From Cupriavidus sp. BIS7 (GTDB lineage Bacteria; Pseudomonadota; Gammaproteobacteria; Burkholderiales; Burkholderiaceae): a stretch of DNA of 64,000 nt. The notes beneath the pieces were generated by a model. That model saw only the letters and a program-made list of their open reading frames with translations, was not told the DNA's origin and made no database searches. Positions 8,589 to 16,579 of this stretch are shown here, piece by piece. The stretch lies in contig NZ_ALOU01000031.1 in NCBI RefSeq assembly GCF_000292345.1, forward strand, positions 20,115 to 84,114, given 5' to 3'. The position numbers were made by a program, and so were the translations under genes. The stretch's first letter is position 1; the number at the start of each line of letters is the position of its first letter.

Positions 8589-11500
8589 TGCTGGGCCGAC
8601 TGATCGAATTTTCACTGCGGCAGCGCCCGCTGGTGCTGATCGCCGCATGCGTGCTGGCGATTGCCGGCGCATGGGCTTACCTGAACCTGCCGATCGATGC
8701 GTTTCCCGACATCTCGCCCACGCAGGTCAAGTTGGTGCTGAAAGTGCCGGGCATGACGCCCGAGGAAGTCGAGCAGCGTGTCTCGACACCGATCGAGCAG
8801 GAACTGCTCGGCATCCCTCACAAGACGATCGTCCGCTCGGTGTCGAAATACGGCATCAGCGATGTGACGGTCGATTTCGAGGAAGGCGTGGACGTCTACT
8901 GGGCGCGCCAGCAGGTCTCTGAACGTCTGGCAGGCATCGCGCGCGATCTGCCTTCGTCGGCGGTAGGCGGGCTGGCGCCCATCACCACGCCGCTTGGCGA
9001 GATGTTCATGTTCACCGTCGATGGCGATGGCTACAGCCTGGCCGAACGCCGTCGCGTGCTCGACTGGGTGATTCGCCCCGCGCTGCGAACGGTGGCGGGC
9101 GTGGCCGATGTCAATGCGCTTGGCGGCGAAGTCCGCAGCTACGAAGTCATTCCCGACCCGGCGCGGCTGCGTGCCCGAAGCGTAACGCTGCAGCAGTTGC
9201 GCGATGCGCTCGATACCAATAACCGCAACGATGGAGCAGGGCGACTGGAGCAGGGCGACGAGCACTGGGTCGTGCGCGTGGAAGGCGGCGTGCGTGGCGT
9301 CGATGACCTGCGTGCGATCGTGATCGAGCCCGCACAGGGCATGGTGAGCGCGGCTTCCGTGACGGTGGGCGATGTGGCCACCGTCAAGCTTGGGGAGGCC
9401 ACGCGCAATGGCGCGGTAAGCCAGGACGGACGCGGCGAGGTGGTCGAAGGCCTGGTGCTCGGCCTGCGCGGCGCGGACGCCCGCAAGCTGGTGGAAGCCG
9501 TGCAGGCGCGCCTTGACACGCTGGCGCCGCAGTTGCCAAAGGGCATGACCACGCATGTGTTCTACAACCGTGGCGAACTGGTGTCGCGTGCAGCCAATAC
9601 CGTCGTGCGCGCGCTGATCGAGGCCAGCGTGCTGGTGGTGGTGACGCTGTACCTGTTTCTCGGCGGCGTGCGCGCGGCGCTTGTGGTGGCCACTACGTTG
9701 CCGCTGTCGATGCTGGCCACATTCCTGCTGATGCACTACGTCGGGCTCACCGCCAACCTGATGAGCCTGGGTGGCCTGGCCATCGCGCTGGGCATGCTTG
9801 TGGATGCCGCCGTGGTGGTGGTGGAGAACATAGAGACCGCGTTGGCGCGCAAGAGCGAACACGGTACGCATGCAGACCTGCGCGGCGCCGCCATACGCCA
9901 TGCGGTGGCATCGGTGGCCACACCGATGCTGGCAGGCGTGTCGATCATCGCCATCGTGTTCCTTCCGCTGCTGTCGTTGCAGGGGCTGGAGGGCAAGCTG
10001 TTTGCGCCGGTGGCGTTGACGATCGTGCTGGCGCTGGCTGCGTCGATCGTCATTGCCTTCACGGTGGTACCGGCGCTGGCGTCGTTGCTGTTGCTGGCCC
10101 ATGCCGACGAAATGCCGTGGCTGATGCGCAAGGTGGCTGACGGGTTTGCACGGGTGCAGCAGTGGAGCTTCGCGCATCGCCGCATCGTTTTTGGCGTGGC
10201 AGGCGCGGCGCTGGCGCTGGCTGTGCTGCTGTACGTATCCGTCGGCAAGACGTTCATGCCGACCATGGACGAGGGCGACCTGATCGTGCAACTGCAGAAG
10301 GCGCCGTCGGTATCGCTGGCGGCATCGCTCGATCTGGACCAGCGCGTACAGCAGGCGTTGCTCAAGGAGGTGCCGGAGATCCGTTCGATCGTGGCACGCT
10401 CTGGCTCCGATGACCTGGGGCTCGATCCAATGGGCCTGAATGAGACCGATACGTTCCTGGTACTCAAGCCGAAGGACCAATGGCGTGGCAGCAAGGACGA
10501 CATCGTCGAGGCGATCCGGAAGGTGATGGAGCGCTTCCCCGGTGTGGTCTACGGATTCACGCAGCCGATCGAGATGCGTGTATCGGAGATGCTGACCGGC
10601 ACGCGCGGCGATGTGGCCATCAAGATCTTCGGCAGCAACCTCGCCGCCATCGACAGCGCAGCGCAGACCATCGCCGCCACGGTACGCAAGATCAACGGCG
10701 TGGCCGAGGTCATTGCGCCGAGCAACAGCGGCGTGCAGTACATGAACGTGGTGCTCGATCGCGCGGCCGCCGGTCAGGCGGGATTCAGCGGAGATGCGCT
10801 GCAGGCGCAACTTCGCGCGCTGGTGGAGGGCGACCGGATCGGTGTGGTGCCGGAAGGCATCGTGCGTACGCCGCTGATTCTGCGCGGCGGGCCTGGATTG
10901 CGACAGGCGCCGGAGTCGTTCGCGAACCTGCTGGTGACGGCGCCGGACGGCAAGGTCTGGCCGCTGACGTCGCTGGCGCGTATCGAGCGGATCGACGGGC
11001 CGGTACGTATCAACCATGAGGATGGTGCGCGCTTCGCGGTGGTGCAGGTCAACGTGACCGGTCGGGACCTGGCCGGCTTCGTGCAGGAAGCGCAGGCCGC
11101 GGTGGGCCGTATCGGCTCGCTCAACGGATTGCGCATCGTGTGGGGCGGCCAGTTCGAGAACCAGCAGCGCGCCGCGGCGCGTCTGGCGCTGGTGGTGCCG
11201 CTGGCCCTTGGCGCGATCTTCCTGCTGCTGATGCTGACATTCCGCTCGATTCGTCAGGCGGTGCTGGTGATCGCCAATATTCCGTTCGCACTGGTTGGCG
11301 GCATTGCCGCGCTGCGGCTGTCGGGCGAGTACATGTCGGTGCCGGCATCGGTGGGCTTTATCGCGCTGCTTGGCATCGCCGTGCTCAATGGCGTGGTGCT
11401 GGTGTCGCATTTCAATGCGCTGCTCGACGCCGGCCACGACATGGCCACGACCGTGCGCGTGGGCGTGCGCGATCGATTGCGGCCGGTGTTGATGACTGCC

Positions 11501-11695
11501 TGTATCACGGCGCTCGGCATGATTCCGCTGCTGCTGGCTTCCGGGCCCGGGTCAGAGATCCAGCGTCCGCTGGCCGTTGTCGTGTCGGGTGGTCTGGTCA
11601 CTTCCACGGCGCTCACGCTGCTGCTGCTGCCGTTGCTGTTCGAACGCTTCGGCTTGCCCGGGCTTCGTCTGACTGCCCAGGGAGAAACGCAATGA
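8588..11695 (+). CDS. heavy-metal efflux RND transporter (CzcA/CusA family)
   Basis: 1035 residues, the normal size for HME-RND pumps. It opens with LIEFSLRQRPLVL and LPIDAFPDISPTQVKL, typical of the CzcA family. The transmembrane-4 proton-relay motif is ALGML-V-D406-AAVVVVE413-N, which fits the AxGxxxDAAxxxxEN pattern associated with CusA/SilA-like (monovalent) pumps rather than the DFGxxxDGA form of CzcA. The CusA methionine relay was not recognised, so specificity is uncertain. The start is taken at ATG 8588, overlapping the adaptor stop (TGATG); a GTG one codon earlier is possible. The stop overlaps the next gene (ATGA). It exports periplasmic or cytosolic metal across the cell envelope using the proton gradient. 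Confidence 0.93.
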   Translation: MLGRLIEFSLRQRPLVLIAACVLAIAGAWAYLNLPIDAFPDISPTQVKLVLKVPGMTPEEVEQRVSTPIEQELLGIPHKTIVRSVSKYGISDVTVDFEEGVDVYWARQQVSERLAGIARDLPSSAVGGLAPITTPLGEMFMFTVDGDGYSLAERRRVLDWVIRPALRTVAGVADVNALGGEVRSYEVIPDPARLRARSVTLQQLRDALDTNNRNDGAGRLEQGDEHWVVRVEGGVRGVDDLRAIVIEPAQGMVSAASVTVGDVATVKLGEATRNGAVSQDGRGEVVEGLVLGLRGADARKLVEAVQARLDTLAPQLPKGMTTHVFYNRGELVSRAANTVVRALIEASVLVVVTLYLFLGGVRAALVVATTLPLSMLATFLLMHYVGLTANLMSLGGLAIALGMLVDAAVVVVENIETALARKSEHGTHADLRGAAIRHAVASVATPMLAGVSIIAIVFLPLLSLQGLEGKLFAPVALTIVLALAASIVIAFTVVPALASLLLLAHADEMPWLMRKVADGFARVQQWSFAHRRIVFGVAGAALALAVLLYVSVGKTFMPTMDEGDLIVQLQKAPSVSLAASLDLDQRVQQALLKEVPEIRSIVARSGSDDLGLDPMGLNETDTFLVLKPKDQWRGSKDDIVEAIRKVMERFPGVVYGFTQPIEMRVSEMLTGTRGDVAIKIFGSNLAAIDSAAQTIAATVRKINGVAEVIAPSNSGVQYMNVVLDRAAAGQAGFSGDALQAQLRALVEGDRIGVVPEGIVRTPLILRGGPGLRQAPESFANLLVTAPDGKVWPLTSLARIERIDGPVRINHEDGARFAVVQVNVTGRDLAGFVQEAQAAVGRIGSLNGLRIVWGGQFENQQRAAARLALVVPLALGAIFLLLMLTFRSIRQAVLVIANIPFALVGGIAALRLSGEYMSVPASVGFIALLGIAVLNGVVLVSHFNALLDAGHDMATTVRVGVRDRLRPVLMTACITALGMIPLLLASGPGSEIQRPLAVVVSGGLVTSTALTLLLLPLLFERFGLPGLRLTAQGETQ

Positions 11696-12951
11696 AGCCG
11701 ATCATGCTGAGCATCACGAAGGTGCTGATTGGGGCGGCCGTGCTGTCGAGCATCGCGGCGCGCGCGCAGGATGCGCTGTCGTACCTGCCTGCCGAAGGGG
11801 CAGTGCGCGAGGCCGTCTTGCAATCGCCTGACGTACTGACTGCGGAGTCACGGCGGGACGCCACGCTGGCACGTGCCGAGGGCACGCGCGCCGGTACTGC
11901 GGAAACCGTGATCCGTGCGATCGGACAAGGCCGGCAGGTTCGCGAGCCTTCCGAACGCTATGCCGAAGGCCAGATTGCGGTGGAACGGCCGTTGCGCCTC
12001 TGGGGCAAGGCCCAGGCCGATGGCGCGCTGGCCGATCTTGCGGCGGAAGCCGGCAATCTGGCGGTGAAGGATGCCCGTCACGAAACGTCGCGGCAGATCC
12101 TGAGTCTCTGGATCGCCGTCATTCGTGCGAGCCAGGCCCGCATGGCGGCCGAAGACAACGCGCGTGCTGCATCGGATCTGGCGACCATGACCGCTCGCCG
12201 CGTTCAGGTGGGCGATGCCGCGCGTCTCGATGCCGAACTGGCGGCGGCGGAGCTGGCCCGTGCGCGTGCCGCCGTGGCGACGGCCGAGGCGGCCGAAGCG
12301 GCATCGCTGGCGGATCTGCGCGCGCGCTTTCCGATGGTGGGACGTCCCACGCCAGAACCGGTCAGGATCGTGCTGCCGCCCGCTCCGCAGGAGCCCGCCG
12401 AGCAGCTGCGTACCGAGTACGTACAGGACAGCCACGAGTACCGGCTGGCGATGGCGGAGGAGGCCCATGCACAGCAACAGGCCAAACGCGCGGATCTCGA
12501 TCGCAAGCCCGATCCGACGGTGGGCATGTTCGTCACGGTGGAGCGCGGCGGCGCCGAGCGGATTCTCGGTGTCAGTGTGTCGATGCCGCTCGGGTCTGCC
12601 TATCGCCGCTCGAACGCTGTAGCGGCCGCGGCGGATGCCGAGACCGCGGCGCGGCGACGGCTCGGCCTTGAGCGCAAGCTGGGCGCGGAGTTCGACGTGC
12701 TGTACCGGAACCTGTCGGGCAAGCGCGCCGCATCGGTGGCGCAGACCGAGGCCGCCGCGTTGCAGCGCACGGCGTCCGAGCGTGCGACGCGCGCCTATCG
12801 CGCGGGTGAATCGGGCTTGCCCGAACTCATTGCCGTGCGCCGCAGCCTGGCGGATGCCTTGCTGGCGGAGCGCCTGGCAAGCGTTGACGTCCTGGAATCG
12901 GACAGCCGTCTGAAGCTGGATCTCCACCGCATGTGGGACTTTGATGAGTGA
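11692..12951 (+). CDS. outer membrane efflux protein of the RND system (CzcC-like)
   Basis: 419 residues. Signal peptide MKPIMLSITKVLIGAAVLSSIAARAQ, then two long Ala/Glu/Arg-rich helical repeats, typical of TolC/CzcC channel proteins: TARRVQVGDAARLDAELAAA in the first half and TRAYRAGESGLPELIAVRRS in the second. These are the classic YxxGxxxxxEL-type repeats. Gene order is adaptor, pump, channel (BAC) with four-base overlaps, indicating one transcript. A stem-loop follows 18 bp after the stop. Confidence 0.9.
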   Translation: MKPIMLSITKVLIGAAVLSSIAARAQDALSYLPAEGAVREAVLQSPDVLTAESRRDATLARAEGTRAGTAETVIRAIGQGRQVREPSERYAEGQIAVERPLRLWGKAQADGALADLAAEAGNLAVKDARHETSRQILSLWIAVIRASQARMAAEDNARAASDLATMTARRVQVGDAARLDAELAAAELARARAAVATAEAAEAASLADLRARFPMVGRPTPEPVRIVLPPAPQEPAEQLRTEYVQDSHEYRLAMAEEAHAQQQAKRADLDRKPDPTVGMFVTVERGGAERILGVSVSMPLGSAYRRSNAVAAAADAETAARRRLGLERKLGAEFDVLYRNLSGKRAASVAQTEAAALQRTASERATRAYRAGESGLPELIAVRRSLADALLAERLASVDVLESDSRLKLDLHRMWDFDE

Positions 12952-12969
12952 GGAGCTAGCTCCCTGAAG

Positions 12970-13000
12970 GGCCCGGCAGACGCAACCCGTCTGTTGGGCC
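12970..13000 (+). terminator. stem-loop after the efflux operon
   Basis: A 13-base stem (GGCCCGGCAGACG with CGTCTGTTGGGCC, including two G-T pairs) closes a five-base loop. No T-run follows; the sequence goes straight into the AT-rich operator of the next gene, so it may serve to insulate that promoter. Confidence 0.5.
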
Positions 13001-13009
13001 GTTCAACAA

Positions 13010-13025
13010 TATATAAATTTATATA
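13010..13025. promoter_or_regulatory. AT-rich operator of the BigR-like regulator
   Basis: TATATAAATTTATATA is a perfect 16-base palindrome in an otherwise GC-rich region, 30-45 bp before the regulator gene. BigR/ArsR-type repressors bind short AT-rich dyads of this kind overlapping their own promoter, so autorepression of bigR and the two transporter genes is the likely use. Confidence 0.75.
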
Positions 13026-13054
13026 CTATACTTCGCGAAAGTATTGGATTGCGC

Positions 13055-13432
13055 ATGAGCCACCCCCATCCCTCCACAGACCTCGTCAGCCTGCAAAGTG
13101 CAGCGGAGGATGCCTGCGCGCTGCTCAAGGTGCTGGCCAATCGTGACCGGCTGCTGTTGATGTGCCAGCTTTCCCAGGGAGAAATGTCCGTCGGCGAATT
13201 GGAAGCGCGGCTTGGCATTCATCAGCCGACGCTGTCGCAGCAGCTTGCCGTGCTCCGGGAGTCCGGGCTGGTTTCAACGCGCCGCGAGGGCAAGAGCATC
13301 ATCTATGCGGTGGCCAGCGGGCAGGCGCTTGCTGTCATGGGCGTGCTGTATGAACAGTTCTGCGCCAATACGAACACGACTACGAACACGACAACGAACA
13401 CGCAAGGAGAGGGGCGACATGCTGCTGATTGA
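13055..13432 (+). CDS. bigR: BigR-type ArsR family regulator (persulfide sensor-like)
   Basis: 125 residues with a winged helix (VGELEARLGIHQPTLSQQLA, then the wing STRREGKSIIY). The ArsR metal-box ELCVCDL is absent. Instead there is a pair of cysteines, C37 (LLMCQL) and C103 (EQFCAN), 66 residues apart, the same spacing as the redox pair of the persulfide sensor BigR (C42/C108). The C-terminus ends in a low-complexity Thr/Asn run encoded by a 12-bp tandem repeat. The ATG at 13055 is used; a TTG two codons earlier is possible. It overlaps the transporter gene by 14 bp, so regulator and transporter are coupled. Probable role: derepress sulfur transport or detoxification when reactive sulfur accumulates. 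Confidence 0.82.
   Translation: MSHPHPSTDLVSLQSAAEDACALLKVLANRDRLLLMCQLSQGEMSVGELEARLGIHQPTLSQQLAVLRESGLVSTRREGKSIIYAVASGQALAVMGVLYEQFCANTNTTTNTTTNTQGEGRHAAD
13369..13404 (+). repeat. 12-bp tandem repeat in the 3' end of bigR
   Basis: Three units: TACGAACACGAC twice exactly, then AACGAACACGCA. As the unit is a multiple of three, copy-number change would only lengthen or shorten the Thr/Asn tail after the second sensor cysteine and would not shift the frame. Confidence 0.8.
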
Positions 13433-13856
13433 TCTTGGCAACTTCACACCGGGCCTGTCCCTGGCCGGCGGGCTCATCATCGGCGTGGCCGCCACCGTGC
13501 TGGTGCTCTTCAATGGCCGGATTGCGGGCATCAGCGGCATCCTGGGCGGGCTGCTCAGCTTGCCGCGCAACGACATGACGTGGCGGCTGGCTTTCCTTGC
13601 TGGCCTGATCGGCGCACCAGTAGCCGCAGCACTGTTTGGCATGCCGGCCCAGGCCGACATCCAGGCGAGCTGGGGCGAAGTCCTCATCGCAGGCTTTCTG
13701 GTGGGGATCGGCACGCGCTATGCCAGCGGCTGCACGAGTGGTCATGGTGTCTGTGGCATCTCGCGCGGGTCCATCCGTTCGCTGGTGGCCACGCTGACAT
13801 TCATGGCAGCGGGATTCCTGACCGTCTTCGTAACCCGTCATCTGATTGGAGGCTGA
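13419..13856 (+). CDS. YeeE/YedE family transporter subunit, N-terminal half (PmpA-like)
   Basis: 145 residues with about four membrane segments. It contains FNGRIAGISGI and the hallmark YASGCTSGHGVCGISR of YeeE/YedE (TsuA-like thiosulfate/sulfur-compound permeases), whose cysteine carries the sulfur substrate through the pore. It is half the length of TsuA; the following gene supplies the other half. The start overlaps bigR. In other proteobacteria this split pair next to BigR belongs to sulfide or thiosulfate handling. Confidence 0.85.
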   Translation: MLLIDLGNFTPGLSLAGGLIIGVAATVLVLFNGRIAGISGILGGLLSLPRNDMTWRLAFLAGLIGAPVAAALFGMPAQADIQASWGEVLIAGFLVGIGTRYASGCTSGHGVCGISRGSIRSLVATLTFMAAGFLTVFVTRHLIGG

Positions 13857-13857
13857 C

Positions 13858-14289
13858 ATGGGCGCCATTACTGCACTGCTTGCAGGCCTGCTGTTCGGCA
13901 TTGGCCTGATGGTTTCCGGCATGGCGAATCCGGCCAAGGTGCTCGGTTTTCTCGATCTGGCCGGACGCTGGGACCCATCGCTGGCCTTTGTGATGGTGGG
14001 CGCCATCGTCATTGGCTCAATGGCGTTCCTGCTTGCCAGGCGCCGCCAGCGTTCGCTGCTGGGGCTGCCCATGCAATTGCCGGCAAGCACTGTCATTACG
14101 CCGAGGCTCGTGATCGGCAGCGCGCTGTTCGGAGTCGGCTGGGGTACGGCGGGATTCTGCCCCGGCCCCGCGTTGGTGGCGCTTGGCGCCGGCTACCCGA
14201 AGGCCGTCGGCTTTGTCATGGCCATGGTGGCGGGGATGCTCGTATTCGAGGTGATGGAACGTGCCAGGGCTCGCGTGGTGCGTGCCTGA
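13858..14289 (+). CDS. YeeE/YedE family transporter subunit, C-terminal half (DUF6691/PmpB-like)
   Basis: 143 residues with four hydrophobic segments. LMVSGMANPAKVLGFLDLAGRWDPSLAFVM and GWGTAGFCPGPALVALGAG are the conserved elements of the second half of YeeE proteins, the cysteine lying in GFCPGP. The ATG follows the preceding stop by one base and has GGAGG just upstream. With the preceding gene it would form one sulfur-compound permease. The gene ends 19 bp from the convergent copS. Confidence 0.85.
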   Translation: MGAITALLAGLLFGIGLMVSGMANPAKVLGFLDLAGRWDPSLAFVMVGAIVIGSMAFLLARRRQRSLLGLPMQLPASTVITPRLVIGSALFGVGWGTAGFCPGPALVALGAGYPKAVGFVMAMVAGMLVFEVMERARARVVRA

Positions 14290-14308
14290 CTGCAGCACGT
14301 CCTGTCAG

Positions 14309-15703
14309 TTAGGCGCCGGCGCCTTGGCGTTGTGGCTGCGGCGCAGCGGGGAAGCGCAGCGTGAAGCGGGTTTTCCCGTTTGCTGACTGGACCGAGATCG
14401 CGCCACCGTGCGCCGTCATGATCGCGCGGGTGATGGAAAGCCCAAGGCCGACGCTGTCGGATTCCGGGCGCACTCGCGATTTATCGCCGCGGAAGAATCG
14501 GTCGAATAGCGATGGCAGCAACTCGGCCGGAATGGCGGGGCCGTCGTTCTCCACGGCCACCACAACCTCGGCCGCTTCCGTATGGGCTTCGACGACAACC
14601 GATCCCCCTTGCGGCGTATGGCGCAACGCATTGGAGAGCAGGTTGCTCAGTGCGCGCCGCAGCATCAATCGATCGCCCTCGACGATGCCGTCACCAAGCA
14701 GCCGCAGCGCCACTTGTCTGTCTTCGGCCAGCGCCTCATAGAAATCGAACAGCGCCTGCGCTTCCTGCGCGATGGAAATGGGCTCCTTGTGAGGCAGATC
14801 CAGCCCGTGTTCCATCTTGGCGAGATACAGCATGTCAGACACCATGCGCGACAGGCGCTGAAGCTCTTCCGCGTTCGACGCCAGGATATCGCGGTACTTT
14901 GCAGCGTCCCTCGGCTGGGACAGCGCCACCTGCGTTTGCGTCATCAGGTTGGTCAGCGGCGTGCGTAGTTCGTGCGCCAGGTCGGACGAGAATTCGGACA
15001 GCCGGCGGAAATCGCGCTGCAAGCGCTCCAGCATCGCATTCAGATTGGCGGCCAGATCCGCCATTTCCTCGGGCACGGCATCAACCGGCATGCGTTCATG
15101 GAGCTTGTCTCCCGTGACGACGTTGGCCCGCGTGGCCATTGCGCGCAATGGCGCCAGGCCCCGGCGCGCCGCCCACCAGCCAAAGATGCCGCTGGCCAGC
15201 ACGGCTAGCGCCACGTAGGAGACGAGCGATCGACGGAACGCATGCACGAAGTGTTCGTGGATCTCGGTGTCCATCGCCAGCAGGATGTCGATGCGATTGC
15301 CCGGTGCCGCGAGTTCGGCGCGCATGCCGCGATAGCTCTTGTCCCCCTGTTTCCACTGGAAGAAGCCTTCGTTGCTGACGTGATCGCGCGATGCGGCGAT
15401 TGCCGTGCCGAAGTCGAAGTCCGGCGTAGCGTAGCGCGTGCTGCCATCGGCGCCGCGTGCAAGCACCAGCAGGCCGCTGTGATGCTGGTAGGTATCGGTC
15501 AGCCTTGCAGGAAGCGCATCGCCGGTGTTCGCGGCAATCGTCTTCTCTACCAGCCGCATGTTGTCGCGCAGCAGCGCGTAGTCCTCTTCCGCGAAGTGCC
15601 TGTCCATCGCCGTGAAGATCAACAGCCCTAGTCCGAGCAACACGCAGGCCGAAGACAGCGAGAAGAACGCGGTCAGGCGTGTGGTCAGCGAGTAGCCGCG
15701 CAT
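14309..15703 (-). CDS. copS: copper-responsive sensor histidine kinase CopS
   Basis: 464 residues. Transmembrane 1 at about 12-32, periplasmic sensor to about 158, transmembrane 2 at about 160-178, HAMP linker, phosphoacceptor SDLAH244ELRTPLTNL, N box (LSNLLSNALRHT), and G boxes ending FRGDKSR and SVGLGLSITRAIMTAHGG. This is the heavy-metal sensor kinase type (CopS/CusS/IrlS). Its start overlaps the copR stop (ATGA on the minus strand). It sits divergent from copABCD and probably phosphorylates CopR when periplasmic copper rises. Confidence 0.9.
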   Translation of the reverse strand: MRGYSLTTRLTAFFSLSSACVLLGLGLLIFTAMDRHFAEEDYALLRDNMRLVEKTIAANTGDALPARLTDTYQHHSGLLVLARGADGSTRYATPDFDFGTAIAASRDHVSNEGFFQWKQGDKSYRGMRAELAAPGNRIDILLAMDTEIHEHFVHAFRRSLVSYVALAVLASGIFGWWAARRGLAPLRAMATRANVVTGDKLHERMPVDAVPEEMADLAANLNAMLERLQRDFRRLSEFSSDLAHELRTPLTNLMTQTQVALSQPRDAAKYRDILASNAEELQRLSRMVSDMLYLAKMEHGLDLPHKEPISIAQEAQALFDFYEALAEDRQVALRLLGDGIVEGDRLMLRRALSNLLSNALRHTPQGGSVVVEAHTEAAEVVVAVENDGPAIPAELLPSLFDRFFRGDKSRVRPESDSVGLGLSITRAIMTAHGGAISVQSANGKTRFTLRFPAAPQPQRQGAGA

Positions 15704-16389
15704 CAGTGCTGATCCTCCGGCGCTTCGAGCACGTATCCCATGCCGCGCACGGTCTGGATCAGCTTGTCGTCGAAGTCGTCGTCGATCTTCGCGCGCAGGC
15801 GCCGGATCGCCACGTCGATCACATTGCTGTCGCTGTCGAAGTTCATGTCCCAGACCTGCGATGCGATCAGCGATCGTGGCAGCACCTCGCCACGGCGGCG
15901 TGCAAGCAGCTCCAGCAGCGCGAACTCCTTGCCGGTCAGCACGATCCTGCGGCCGGCGCGCGTGGCCCGACGGCGCGCGAGGTCCAGCACGAGATCGGCG
16001 ATCTGGATGCGGTCCACCGGCATCTGCGCGGCGCCGCGACGCAGCAGCGTGCGCACGCGGGCCAGCAGCTCGGAAAACGCGAATGGCTTGATGAGGTAGT
16101 CGTCCGCACCGAGTTCCAGACCCTTGACGCGGTCGGCAACGCTGTCGCGCGCAGTGAGGAACAACACCGGCACGGGATTCCCGGCGGCCCGGATGTTCTG
16201 CAGGATTCGCCAGCCATCGATGTCCGGCAGCATTACGTCGAGGATGAGCAGGTCGTAGGAATCCGTCAGCGCCAGGTGCTGGCCATCCTGGCCGTTCTGC
16301 GCCAGATCCACAACGAAGCCAGCCTCGGTCAGGCCCTGCCTCAGGTACTCGCCGGTCTTCGTTTCGTCCTCGACCACCAACAGCTTCAT
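15703..16389 (-). CDS. copR: copper-responsive response regulator CopR
   Basis: 228 residues. Receiver domain with acidic pocket E8-D9, phosphoacceptor D51 in [15 protein letters not shown] in FLTARD and K in [10 protein letters not shown]; OmpR-type winged helix with [14 protein letters not shown] and a C-terminal GMGYVLE. The ATG at 16389 begins the canonical MKLLVVEDE; longer in-frame starts run into the promoter region. It is the first gene of copRS, transcribed away from copABCD, with the candidate cop box 81-98 bp upstream. Confidence 0.93.
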   Translation of the reverse strand: MKLLVVEDETKTGEYLRQGLTEAGFVVDLAQNGQDGQHLALTDSYDLLILDVMLPDIDGWRILQNIRAAGNPVPVLFLTARDSVADRVKGLELGADDYLIKPFAFSELLARVRTLLRRGAAQMPVDRIQIADLVLDLARRRATRAGRRIVLTGKEFALLELLARRRGEVLPRSLIASQVWDMNFDSDSNVIDVAIRRLRAKIDDDFDDKLIQTVRGMGYVLEAPEDQH

Positions 16390-16469
16390 TCGCGTCCTCG
16401 TCTCGCCTGTGCATGGGCCCTGCGCCCGGAAACGCCGCAAGTGTACGCCGCCGTGCGAACATGACGCGG

Positions 16470-16487
16470 ACATTACCGGAATGTAAT
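16470..16487. promoter_or_regulatory. candidate cop box between copR and copA
   Basis: The stretch ACATTACCGGAATGTAAT contains two overlapping dyads: ACATT-5-AATGT and ATTAC-6-GTAAT. Copper and zinc response regulators of the CopR/CzcR group bind ATTAC/GTAAT-type dyads in the divergent promoter of their targets. The site lies about 93 bp before the copA ATG and 81 bp before copR. Confidence 0.6.
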
Positions 16488-16579
16488 TTTCGGGTCATTG
16501 GGCGGTTACTGCACCCTGACTAATCTGTGCCCGCCGCGCCAATTACAGGCGCTTGTTCACGCGTAAAAGGAAGCATTGC

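Noticed and set aside
8612..11437. 941-codon open frame on the minus strand opposite the RND pump
   Set aside because: It mirrors the plus-strand gene codon for codon, is His/Arg/Gln-rich and resembles no family; a GC-rich codon-bias shadow of the pump gene.
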